NCBI GenBank assembly: GCA_947561395.2
Contig: OX387190.1
Location: 39,048,392 to 39,112,391, forward strand
Reading direction: 5' to 3'
DNA from: Buxus sempervirens
Taxonomy: Eukaryota; Streptophyta; Magnoliopsida; Buxales; Buxaceae
DNA: 64,000 nucleotides
In this document: positions 49,498 through 60,541 of the stretch, one piece after another
How positions within the stretch are numbered: position 1 is the stretch's first letter
Layout: each line of letters begins with the position of its first letter
The notes under the pieces: model-generated
Database searches by the model: none
The model's input: only the letters and a program-made list of their open reading frames with translations
Told to the model about the DNA's origin: nothing
Position numbers and translations under genes: made by a program

Positions 49498-49822
49498 TTA
49501 TGCATTCTTCTCGTTCCCATCCTTCTCCTTCGATGTAAACGCACTGAAAACGAACAAATCACACGAATCAAAATGTGAACATTTATAGCATAAGTTCATG
49601 GGGTGTGAAGGATTTACGATTTACTTACTCGAATTTGCCTTTCATCCAATCAGTCCATGACTGAGCCTCGTTTTTGGCTTGGTTGAACACCTCAGCTGCT
49701 CCGCTCTGCATCGGCGTAGGTGCCATGCTAAATGTCTCCTGCACATCATAGGAGCGAACCGAACCGACGAACAGTGCCGATATCACCAACGAGAGTAGCA
49801 GGACAGCGGTTCCTTTCGCCAT
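49498..49822 (-). CDS. Small secreted/membrane-targeted LEA-like protein
   Basis: Two coding exons, 49822-49629 and 49543-49498, join in frame (phase 2) to 79 residues. Residues 1-24 are a strong signal-peptide-like leader (MAKGTAVLLLSLVISALF... ending VRSYD). A short amphipathic segment, EVFNQAKNEAQSWTDWMKGKF (about 45-64), precedes a charged tail rich in Lys, Glu and Asn. The SWTDWMKGKF motif and the phase-2 intron directly after it match the larger LEA-like gene at 45664-46519, so the two are probably paralogues. The upstream TTG in frame is not a start. A TATA box lies at about 49946-49952 on the minus strand. Function is unknown. Confidence 0.82.
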
Positions 49823-49945
49823 CTTTTTCTCACTTCCCAAGTTTAATTAAACGAGAGGATAAATTAGAGTTCTTCGAATGAGAGCTTTTGTATTACTACA
49901 AGGATCGATCACAGCTTTATGCTTAAAAGGTCGGGCGCTGGAAGG

Positions 49946-49952
49946 TTTTATA
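49946..49952 (-). promoter_or_regulatory. TATA box of the small LEA-like gene
   Basis: TATAAAA on the minus strand about 125 bases upstream of the start codon at 49822. ACGT cores occur further upstream near 50004 and 50114. Confidence 0.55.
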
Positions 49953-50324
49953 GTTGCAATTTGTGGGGTTGCGTGCTTATCGGATGAAGAAGTTAAGGAT
50001 ACACGTATCGGGTAGGGAATTGCTTCCTTGTCCGTCTCGCTCTCTGTTGTTCTAAATGCGTGACTGCAGAGAACGGATGCTTCTCATTTTTTCTTCCATT
50101 TTTGGGAATAATAACGTGGAAGGCTTGCTCGCATCTCCAATTCCATAAACCCAGAATGCGGCTTTGACGAGGCATATCTGTAATGTAGACCAAAAGCACC
50201 CCGATAGCTTCGAGCCTGGAAGAAGGGCTCGACAGCGAAAAAGAAGGAGAGAGAAAGAAGAGAGAGAACGGTTGATGTAGCGAGTAACTATTGGTACTAT
50301 CTAGCCAGCGATGATGTCGTCTGC

Positions 50325-50625
50325 TGCAAACACTGCTGCCTAAATGAGACGTGTAGCATCTTACAGCTGGTGTTTTTTCACTTCTAAAAACCTTCTTACA
50401 ATAGTCGTGGCAGCATCTCACTTGCAAACAATGCTGCATAAGTGAGACGTCTAGCATCTCACGGCTGGTGTTTTTTCACTTCTAAAAAACTTCTTACAAT
50501 AGTCATGGCAGCATCTCACCTACAAACACTGTTGCATAAGTGAGACGTGTAACATCTCATGGCTAGTGTTTTTTTACTTCTAAAAAACTTCATACAATAG
50601 TCGTGGCAGCATCTCACTTTGGTTG
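50325..50625. repeat. 98-bp tandem repeat, about three units
   Basis: The words GGCAGCATCTCAC, AGTGAGACGTGTAGCATCTCA, GGCTGGTGTTTTTTCACTTC and CTTCTTACAATAGTC recur at 98-base spacing. The array ends near 50645 in GACGATTTCAAGCTG, close to the terminus of the foldback at 54024-54230, so it is likely an expanded member of that family. Confidence 0.85.
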
Positions 50626-50649
50626 TAGCATCTGTCGCAAGACTCAGGT

Positions 50650-52549
50650 GGTAGACGATTTCAAGCTGCATAGCCTCGATAGCAAATGATATCAATTACA
50701 TAAATATCCTTTAAAAATGAATTGACAATAACCTATAATGGGCCCCACATAAATCATTTACAACTAGAGCTGTAAATTTAACCCGAACCGTCTAAAGCCC
50801 GCACAACCCAACCTGAACAAGAGCCTTAACTAAATATTGAGTTTGGGTTTCAGTTTAAGTTGGGTTTCATTTATATCTCGAAGTTGAAGTTGAGCTTACG
50901 TGCACACTCTCATGCATATATGTAAGTATTTGTATTTAAGTTTTTTGTTTTATGTTATTGCAGGGACGTAAATACTTATCTCAATGGCTCATACATGCAT
51001 ATATGGATAAATGTTTCTATTCTCATTCTTGTATGTAACTTCTAAATGTAAAATATTTTTTGTAATTTGGTATCACTAGTGCATCTCAACTCCTGTAATT
51101 TCTCTTTGTTTAATTTATCTAGAGCTTCACGTATGTGATCAAAGAAATTCAACAAAACATTGTTTTCCAATAAAACCAAAAGTTGTTTTTTTTTAATATT
51201 AAAATCTTATGATAATGTCTTTTAAGCCTTTTGCCTTTTTTTTTTATAACTTTTTTGACAGTAACTTTTTAAGAGCCAATGCAAATGAAGGTTTAACCTG
51301 TCTGGTCGCAATGTGAATGTTGGGGACCCAATTATTCTAAAAATATTAATATATTTGTGTTTTAAATAAAATATATAAAATTGACGAATATGTATATTTA
51401 TTAATAAGAATATGTATCTTAAATAAAATATTTAAATGGTAGGATTCAGTCTAATCCTATCCGGACTTGTGAATTAGTAAAATTAAGCAGTAAGGTTTTT
51501 TTTTTGGTAGGCTTAAGCACTAAGCTCTGGGGGACGGAGGGAAGTAGCGAAAATAATTAGTGCTTACGCTTAACGTAAGGAATCTAACAGCCGTTAGATA
51601 TCCTTGAAACACGACCAATAATGAATGCGATCAAGACCGGACGCGTGGCTAAGTATTTCTCTTAATGGCCCTCAAGCTGCAGATGGTAGGTTCTCTAAAC
51701 AAGAATATTCAAAGAAGGGGAACTTACCGCCATCGCGGTTTCCAAATTCCAAAACACCAGATTTTGGCGGTTTTTATGCGCAAATCGCATAATTCTATTT
51801 CTAAGATTTACTTTTTTTATATGTTCTTCGTTTCTCACTTTCGCGAAATATTCTCTACAATTCATGCTAGATCTCCCTGCTGCCGTTTGGTTTCGTCAAA
51901 GCTAGTTCCAGATCGTTGGCTGTGTCGACTGGTTCTACTAAATGGCGAAGAATTGCGAAACAGAGCTGCAGGTCAGCGATCAAACCCTAAATCAATCCAC
52001 GTATACATTATCGCTTATTTTATTTTTGAATTGGTTTATGATTCGTTTGATTCCCGTTTGATCTGATTACCATTGACTCATTGAGGCGCTTAAAACTTAA
52101 AGCAACTTTGGATTCCGCTGAATTCGTTCTGTTCAGTAATTAACTTGATCATTGTAAGCTACGGTTGTGCTTATCAATCTCAGATTACTGTTGATCTGAT
52201 TTAGTGATACAATCATTTTAACAAATAAGTGGTGGATCTCACAGACAAAGTACATATTGCATTGCTTAATTACAGAATCCATGCCATAGGGATGCTGAAT
52301 TGCATGATAAATTTCTTAATTAGAACATCCATTGCACTAAGAATCCTAGAAGAAGAAACAAAAAAGGGTTACTGATTATTTACGGATTCACATTCACTGG
52401 ATGCAGTGCAGGAATATAATAGCAGGGAGAACGGGATTAAAAACAAAATGGTGCCCAGTAATTTATCTTTTCGATACTCCCGAAGCCGCATAAATAATTT
52501 TGTTATGCTGATAAAGAGGATCCATTGGAATTTAGCCATGTATTGGACT
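50650..52549. other. Intergenic DNA upstream of the small LEA-like gene, downstream of RL
   Basis: Mostly AT-rich. About 50765-50900 and 51270-51480 contain degenerate AACCCGAACC-type words reminiscent of hAT-like scraps. The open frame at 51665-52066 has no recognisable similarity. No supported gene. Confidence 0.45.
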
Positions 52550-53532
52550 TCACTGGAGCTTCAGATCTTTCAGAAACCTGTAAAGAAGAGAGAAAAATGA
52601 ACCTTGGATCTCAGAGTGTATTACTCAAAGGTGAGAAGCATCTAAACTCGGAAACTACAAAAGTTTCGGTCAACTAAAGATGCTGCCGAAAGTAATGTCT
52701 TGATTGTAGAAACAACATTATTGAAGAACGGCAGGGAATGACCAGATAGTAGTTAGAAAAAAAAATATACTCAGATCGAATAAAAAAGTACGACAGAGGA
52801 TGATCCACCATGTCTGTAAAGTCAGACATGGCCTAGTATGTGATCCACCAAAAGTAGGATGAGATCTCATGTGGGCTTTCCGTTTTATTAGGGACAGGAT
52901 AAGAAGTTGAATGGATTGAGGATAGGTTTCCCTCCTGGAATAGAAAATTAGCAGTTAGGCGGTGGAGACTTGCTTTATGCGTCACCAGGCTAAGTAACTG
53001 ATGGTCCACATTATGATTTTTTAACAGAATCTCCTGGTTGAGAGTAGAACTGTGTTGTGACGCCATGAAGACTGAGCTATCTTCTTGGTGGGTCTAGAAG
53101 GAAGAGGGCCACAAATCAAATAGTTGTGGATATATGCTTAGAAGCTCAATGGAACAGTATGCCGAAGGTGTAACAGACATTAGCAGCTGAAAAGGCGGTT
53201 TTTAAAATTGGCAATTAATTTACTAGTTGACAGGGAGTTATGTTAGATTACCTCTGTTCTTCATCGCCAATGCCTTTGCCATTGCTCCCACTGAACTTAT
53301 AACTGGGTAAAGGGACTTGGCCAGACTCGATATGCTTGAGATCCTCTATAAGGATTTCGTAGTGTCTCTTGACATCATCTGCAGATTTGCCACCAACAGC
53401 CTTGGCTACATTTTGCCAGCGATCAGGTGTATCCTTATCATATAAGGCCAGGGCTTTTTCGAACAGCTTGTTTTGCTTGGCTGTCCAGGAAGAGCTCGAG
53501 GTGTAGGAAGAGGTGAGAGAGCTGGATGCCAT
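52550..53532 (-). CDS. RL: RADIALIS-like single-MYB (SANT) protein
   Basis: Two coding exons, 53532-53252 and 52577-52550, separated by a 674-bp GT-AG intron; phase 2 joining gives 102 residues, the usual RADIALIS/RSM length. The single MYB/SANT repeat is about residues 15-75: [20 protein letters not shown], then [20 protein letters not shown] and [18 protein letters not shown]. This is followed by the family's PLPSYKF stretch and, from the tiny second exon, FLKDLKLQ, matching the usual R(M)xxxKLQ ending. These small nuclear proteins compete for partners of larger MYBs (DRIF-type) and influence floral and seedling development. The second exon is only nine residues and easily missed. Which RL/RSM member is not decidable by eye. 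Confidence 0.92.
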
Positions 53533-53778
53533 TGTTCTCGACTCTGATGTAGATATGAATCCAGAAACAATACCGGAGAAAGTACAATAAACACGCTAAA
53601 CTGGTCTACAGGATGACAGCTTTTATGGGAGTTGTGAAGATAAAATGGGGGTGATTGTTTTGCGATCAGGAAATGGGTTGGGGGTCTGAACACAAATAAA
53701 CTGGTTATTATGACAAAGAAGAGATGAGTTGCGTCAATCAAGGAGAATCCTGAGGGGACATTACCCGTAGGAGACTCC

Positions 53779-53786
53779 TTATAAAT
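53779..53786 (-). promoter_or_regulatory. Possible TATA box of the RADIALIS-like gene
   Basis: ATTTATAA on the minus strand about 250 bases upstream of the start codon. Weak consensus, only positional support. Confidence 0.35.
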
Positions 53787-54023
53787 TTCGTTGAAGGTTG
53801 GAATTAGTTGTCCATGACCTCTTGAACTATAAGGGGAAGGACAAGGGCAACAAAAGGGAAGAAGAATCGGTATCGGAGAACGAGCCCTTTATGTCCTTCC
53901 AGGGGTCATTTTCTTTCCTTTAAAATAATGTATCATTAGCATGTCGGATTTTCTTGCTTGATAATTTACTAGCTAGCAGGATTAGATACGTAGAGCACCC
54001 GTAGAAAGAGCTGTCAAGTGGAA

Positions 54024-54230
54024 TGAAATCCTCTGTCATGTTTCCCTGTGCTCCCTGATTTGGCTGTGAGATGCTGCCTTGTGGAGCATCTTACGGCCAC
54101 TGTTTTTTTATGTGGGATCCACTTGATACATTTATAACATATAAAAAACAGTGGTTGTGAGATGCTCCACATGGCAACATCTTACGGCCACATCAGGGAG
54201 CAAATCAGGGAAGCATAACAGACGATTTCA
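54024..54230. mobile_element. Foldback MITE of the GAGATGCT family
   Basis: The left arm (TGAAATCCTCTGTCATG, TTCCCTG, GAGATGCTGCC, GGAGCATCTTACGG) pairs with the right arm over about 80 bases. The centre carries GGGATCCACTTG and is AT-rich. Similar words occur at 26010, 50325-50625 and 61835. No coding content. Confidence 0.7.
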
Positions 54231-55439
54231 ACTTGTCTGGCATATTTCTCTAGGTTCTTCTTTTGCAGTTGTTTCCATCATTTTAAATTAGAGATTACAG
54301 CGACATCACATGACTGATCTCAGTTTAAGGGAAGAAAAGTCCAACATAATTTGGAACCCTGTGGGCTTATGCTTGTCAAAGGAGTGGTTTTTACTGAGGA
54401 GGATTAATGGTCCTTTTCTTCTGATTCTATTGTCGTCTTTCTATTTTTAACTTAATATGACAGACTCAAACCCCAAGCCTGAATGAATTCAGTATTCACG
54501 AGGGTGATAGCTGACACCCTTATGAGCTGCGGAGATAGAGACAAGTAGGAATACTGAGATTTTGTTTTTTTACCGTGTCTTCCACGTCACAGATAACTGG
54601 AACTGGAGTTCATTACTTTGTTCTGAACAACATTCCAAAGGATTGTAGCTGGCTGCCTGATAGCGTACAATGACAATACTTTGTTCTGAAGCTGAGTTAT
54701 CAGTCAACAGGTGCTTCTTTTTAGTTGGAAGACTGCGTCAGTTTTTGCCTTTTTCCATTTTAGATAAATTTTTCTATGATAATCCTTCAATTGTAGATAG
54801 AGCTTCAAATTCTAGCTTACCCTTCACCCATATGTTCAACATCTAAGAAACCAAAGTTTGGTTTCAATCACACCATTTCCTCTCTCATTTGCTTAAAAAT
54901 ACCAAACTGTATCGCTCTCAGCAGGTGCAACAATCATATAAACTAGATTTAACAGAGAAATTGCAGAATGATACATGAATATCGATGGATGGAGCCCAAA
55001 TGGTTATATATATATTATAGTTATGGAATGTTACATGAAGGACGGTAGGTGTGTTGTTGCTCTGGGTAGAGGGGAAGGGGAAGGGGAAGGCTTTTTTTTA
55101 ATTTTGCCCCTTTAACTTGCTCATTTTTTAGGGCTTTTTAAAATTTTCTTTTTGGTAACCTTTTTAGCCAGCTGTAAATGGATAAGGGTGGCAAGGTATT
55201 TTGATATTCTAAAGTGCCAGGGCCAGGGGGATATTGAAATCAGACCTGGGATTCTTGGATATCATAAAAGTTTTAACAATATATTACGTTTAGAATAGAA
55301 ATTTTTTTATTTTTTTAATTATTTAATACACGTTGCCAGTCGTTTTGGTGGTTTAGCCACAATCTTAAGGAACTTTCCAAGAGCTCACATTTTTAATTCC
55401 TGAAAATACATTTAATGTGAAAAAGCGAAAAGTACTTTT

Positions 55440-58110
55440 CCAGATTTCATTTTTTTTTATGATAAAACATGAAATAGTATACATAAGACCAGGGAAAAGA
55501 CACATTGGGCGGACAGAAGGTTCGGCCCAAAAAATCATCCGAACAGGCAAGGAGAACCTCAGCAGGAAGCTCCTTTTTCCAGAAACAAGAATAATTGTTC
55601 GACGCAAAATTTGCCAAGCAGTCGGCTGCCATGTTTGCTTCACAAAAAATGTAATCAATCTTGAAATCATCGAAACAGTTTGAGAGGGCGAGAGCTTCAT
55701 CAATGAGAGGGCTGATTTTCCAAGGGGCTGCAATCTTCATATGTAGGCACTCCACCAATTTGGAGTCACTCTTGACACAAATTCTTTTGAGTTTGAGGGC
55801 TTTTGCAATGTTCAGACCTTCCACCATTGCTTGTGCTTCAGCAACCATGGCCAAGGTAGATCCAATTTTCTGAGCAAGCCTTGCCTTTATATTGCCATCT
55901 TCATCTCGAACAATAGCTCCAATTGCTACAGGTCCAGGTGCTCCACGAGCAGCACCATCTGTATTTAATTTACACCAGTTCTGCCTTGGGCGATTCCATC
56001 TAACAAATATGTCTTCTGTCTGTTGCTTCCTTGAACCGTGAGCTTTTTTCATGAGTGCCTAAGATTCATCTTGTAAGAAGAGAAATTGAGAAATATTTAG
56101 ATTTAGGTCAGGTTTCTCATTATCAAAAACTACCTTATTACGAATATTCCATACAATCCAGCTACTGTTAGCCCAGGCAGCCGCCTTTCTTTGCATTTCC
56201 ACTTCATTCTCATTGTTCAGATTAAGGATGTGGTCAAACACCCAGTTCTTGCAAGTTAAAGAGCCATTCTGACCTGTGAGTTTGCCCCCCATAGCCCCAA
56301 ACCACATAGCTCTCATGAAGTCACATCTTAAGAAAAGGTGTTCGCAAGACTCCTATTCTTTTTGGCATAACACACACATCTCCATAGCAGCTCCCAACTT
56401 GTGGCTAAGCAAATCATTAGTAGGCAATTCACCCAAAATGTATTTCCATAGGAAGAGCTTAATCTTCTGAGGACAAGGAAGATTCTACAGTCTTTTCCAA
56501 CTGCTTTCATCAGATGAACTATCATTAGCCCTTGTTAACAATTTATAAGCAGATTTTACAAAGTACTTACTTGAGGCAATCCCTCTCCAGACCATCTTGT
56601 CACTTACCTCTCTCTTGTCAATGGGAATAGCTAATATCTGCACCACAGTTTGGTCAGGCCACCATTCCTTCAGCTTCTCAATTTTCCACTCTTAGACTTT
56701 GATCAATCATGTCTGCTAGTTTGAAGTCTATTGGGCTATTGGCTCTAGTAACCGGCTCCTGTGGGATGTGATGTTTCCATGTATCATCTTCAACTTCAAT
56801 CGATTCTCCATTGGCTATGCACCATCCCATACCTTCCCTAATTATTTGCTTGGTCTTGCAAACCTGTTTCCACAACCAGGAGGAGTTAGTTTTGGGGGTA
56901 GATTGAAGGAAGTTCTCATCATGAAAATACTTGCTTTTGAACAGCTTAGTCCATAATTTATCACCATTAGAAACCAAGTTCCAAGCAACCTTAGCAAACA
57001 TAGCCTCATTGAATTTTTTTTTACCATTTTTGATATTGAGGCCCCCACTATACTTGGGTTGACAAATTTTGTCCCAGCAGAGAGTATGCAGGGTCCTCTC
57101 TTTGTTAGGCTTGAACCAGAAGAACCTTTTAGTTTCTCTATCAATTTTTTCAGTTGTGGTGTTGGGGAGCTTAAGACAACTCATAATATATTAAGCAGAA
57201 CTAGCAAGAACAGAATTAATTAAGGTAAGTCTTCTTGCCTGAGTCAGGAGTTTAGCTTTCCACCCCGAGAGCTTCTTGTTGATCCTATCAATGAGATAGT
57301 TGAATTGGCTTACCTTAGGCTTAGCAAGGAATGTGGGGACTCCGAGGTACTTGCCTGGCTTTCTGGTAGGTCTAATGCCAAAAATCCTAGCTAGTTTACC
57401 TCTAGCTTCCCCAACCATGTTTGGGCTAAGGTACAGTTCAGATTTCTCAAAGTTGATTTTATGCCCTACAAAAACATTTAGTAATATCCAAAAAATTAAT
57501 TGCCTCCCTCTCGGAAGCCCTTCCAAACAAAATCAGATCATCAACATAAAGTAAGTGGCTAATAGGTTCGGCAAACTTGTTTACCTTCATTCCATGTATC
57601 AAATGGTTCTGCTCAGCCTTTACCAGGGCAAAGGAAAGCACCTGTTGGGTTAGAATGAACACATAAGGGGACAAAGGGTCCCTTTGTCTAATGCCACGAG
57701 AGGGATAAATCAATCCGCATGGTTTACCATTAATCATGATGCTATATGAGACAGAGGAAATACAGAACATGATGAGCTTCACAAAATCATTCTCAAAACC
57801 AAAAGCAAGCAAAGTTTGTTCAATAAATTTCTAGTCAAGCCTATCATAGGCTTTAGCAAGGTTAAACTTGGCAGCAAATAACCTATTTTTTTTCCCTTTA
57901 ATAGTGTGGTACAGCTCTTGAGAAGCAAGAATGTTTTCCTGAATATTCCTATCAGGGACAAAGGCACTTTGGTGAGGATAATGGTTCTGTTCATGAGGGG
58001 TCTCATTCTATCAACAATCAGTCTTGCTATGATTTTATAGCAGAAATTGCAAAGACTGATCGGCCTAAATTCATTGACATTCCTGGGGTTGTCAGTCTAC
58101 TTTTCCATGA
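55440..58110 (-). mobile_element. 5'-truncated, frameshifted L1-type LINE
   Basis: The minus strand carries, in order and in several broken frames: reverse transcriptase (NEFRPISLCNF about 58060, IRQRDPLSP about 57685, YVDDLILFG about 57545), the RT thumb (GKYLGVPTF about 57335), a zinc-knuckle RVT region (FNEAMFAKVAWNL, about 57000) and a C-terminal RNase H (NTDGAARG about 55955, EAQAMVEGL about 55825, VKSDSK about 55770, AADCLANFA about 55620). The RNase H frame (55447-56052) is open and keeps the D-E-D-D residues. Gag-like ORF1, the endonuclease and the start of RT are missing, and stops and frameshifts interrupt RT. It ends in an A-rich tail at about 55450. Confidence 0.9.
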
Positions 58111-58619
58111 TTTCATGATCGCATTTAGAATTTCAAGACCTGATCAAGGAGTCCATTTTATTTATTTTCCCTTCTTGTTTTACTCTTTTACTTTACTTTC
58201 AATTTTTTAACGAAGTTATTCTACTTCAAACCGGTAATTTTAATAATTTTGAAATAGCTTGGCTGCATTATGCATGTTTTCACTAGAGGTGCAACTCGCT
58301 TCGTTTGGTTTGGGTTGACATTAATCGAAAACCGAAGTGAGGTTCTTGACTGTCAACTTAAAACCAAACCTAACTAAATTAAGAACCGATCAATTTAAAA
58401 TTCCATCCTACGAGATGGAAAATTACCTTGCAATTCTCTTGAAGCTTCTTTATTAAGTCTTGTGATGTAATTAAGTCTTGTGATGTAATTGGTCATTTCA
58501 TTTTACATCTTAGATGGATCACCCATAAGATTCCAATTGGCTTCATTTATTAACTTATTTCTCAAAATTATTAAGTTCTCATCTTTTTAACTTGTACTAT
58601 TCTATTTTCAATTTCATTT

Positions 58620-59790
58620 TGGGCCGCATTTGGCATTACTTTTTGCTTTTATTTTTTTGCTTTTTTAAGCAAAATTAAGCTTTTTGCAGTAATAAGCATG
58701 TTTGGTTAGTGTTTGCTTTTGCTTCTCATGATGAAGCAAAAAGTAATTTAATTGCTTTTCTTGAAAGCAAATCTTTTTTATTTTTCATTTTTTTCTTATT
58801 TCTTTTAATAACAACAACTAGGGTTGTCAATGGGTCGGATAAAGATTTGAATTCGACCTGATTATCAGAATATGGATCTTACTTTAAATCTGATTATCTG
58901 AATAAGATCTGATTATATTCCGATTCGAATATGGTATTACACATATTTGACCCGATAAAGATTCGATTGTTTATTTTGTATATATGTTATGTTTTTTTGG
59001 ACCTTTTAAAGTCTTTTTTTATATTAGTATAGAAGGAATGAAGGTGTCATATAATATTTATTGATTTAAGGTTATAATATAAGATAGATTTGAATTAATA
59101 TATTCTTATTTGATCCACTAACTTGAGGTTTATAATATCTTAATTTTTTTCTATATATAATGTAATCGGATTCGAATATCGGATAATTGGTTGGATTTGA
59201 ATTTGGTATTAGATGTGAAAGATCCATCGGATAATCGGTTCGAATTCGGATATTGGTATTTCTTATGGGTCGAATTCGGATCTTAGCAGATCCGTACCGA
59301 CCTATTTACAACCCTACCAACGACCAATTCAAACCACCACCCACCACTACTACCAAATCATCGACTACTACCTCCAACCACCACCATGAGCCACCCTCGC
59401 TTCCCACCTTGGGCACTGCCATTGACATCACCCACTACTATACCCCCACCCACCATCACCACAACTATCACCCATCATTTAGTCAGTCACCACCATAACC
59501 ACCCAATCTCAATTCCTACTATAGGCACCATAATTAACACCAACATCCACCACCATTACCCAACTCTTAGCAAAGAAATGATTTTTATTTTTTGATGTTA
59601 CCAAACATACTTTTTTGCTTTTCTGCAGCAAAGCAAATATGAATCAAACAATTTTACTTTATGAAAAGATCTTTGTAGAAGCAAAAGCAATCTAATTGGT
59701 GTTTTTGCTTTTCCAAGAAATTTTTGAGAAACAATACGAAACACAGTGCCTTGTTGTATTTGTCTTTCTCTTACTTCGTAAATATCCATC
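58620..59790. repeat. Low-complexity/MITE-like region with a CCA-rich stretch
   Basis: GCTTTT- and AGCAAA-rich segments at 58640-58790 and 59580-59720 look like two halves of one element split by the hAT insert and by a CCA/CAC-rich simple repeat (59330-59570). Short proline/threonine/histidine-rich frames in the latter reflect the repeat rather than a gene. Confidence 0.5.
58819..59316. mobile_element. hAT-type non-autonomous element (second copy type)
   Basis: The left end TAGGGTTGTCAATGGGTCGG pairs with the right end (TAGGGTTGTAAATAGGTCGG when complemented). The 8 bases outside are ACAACAAC and CCAACGAC, six of eight matching, consistent with a decayed hAT target duplication. The body shares the TTCGGATCTTAGCAGATCCG region with 30358-30903. 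Confidence 0.7.
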
Positions 59791-60346
59791 AACCATTAAC
59801 CTATATCGTGATCCTAAACTCTTGTCGAAAATAAATTGAGTCTAATTACTCGTTCTTCTTTGCAATTAAGTTCCAATAGATATTGGTTATCTTGCTTTTC
59901 CTAATTAACCATTGCTTTCCATTTAAACAGTGGCTAGATATTATAATATTTGACAAAGACCTGGCCGACTTGGAAAATTTCGTTATTTCTTAACCTAGGA
60001 GCCATCTGGCTTGCCATACGGGATACGTCACATATTGCATTGTACCAGTAGTTCAGTTCTCAAAAGTCTACGCAGACGCGCATGCATTTATTTAGAAGAC
60101 CTGAAGGAAAATGAAGTGAGTTTTATCGTATTAATTACCAAAAAAAAAAGAGTTTTATCGTATTAGAATCAGTCACCATCCTGCCATCTCTTTAGGAGGC
60201 AATAAGCCATGTAAGTATACTGATGTTGTGGAGCGGCCTAAAGCTTGATGGTAGCACGGAATAAGAAGCATGCGTGTCATGCTTTATGGTACTCTATTTT
60301 GCTCTTTTTTTAGTTGGAGTGAAGGGCGCTAAACACGCAGCACTCT

Positions 60347-60541
60347 GGCGGAGATCCTGTAGAGACTTGAAATCGGTTGGAGCCTCTTGCTGGAACATCT
60401 ATTGGTCCAACGGTGAGGGGAATGTACACGTGTGTGAATGATGCTGGCGTGTACATCTTGCCCACTGTTGGACCAACAGATATTCCAGCGTAGACTCCAG
60501 CTGATATGGCCCCACCCTGTAGAGGCAAATAGAAATCTCGC
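60347..60541. ncRNA. Long imperfect hairpin, MIRNA-like or inverted-duplication locus
   Basis: Arms 60390-60429 and 60449-60488 are each exactly 40 nt with a 19-nt loop. They differ at eight positions, three of them G:U pairs. Pairing continues outward in broken form, through GGAGCCTC / GGAGTCTA and GGCGGAGAT / GGCGAGAT, to about 195 nt in all. The arms contain TTGGTCCAAC and GTTGGACCAA. The shape fits a young plant MIRNA or a small inverted repeat. I recognise no known miRNA, and expression is unproven. Confidence 0.45.

Noticed and set aside
51665-52066. A 133-codon plus-strand frame near the RADIALIS-like gene
   Set aside because: No similarity to any family that I know; no promoter or splice context; probably chance.
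59253-59595. Proline/threonine/histidine-rich frames as an extensin-like or other cell-wall protein
   Set aside because: They are translations of a CCA/CAC simple repeat next to a hAT element, in two overlapping frames, with no signal peptide.
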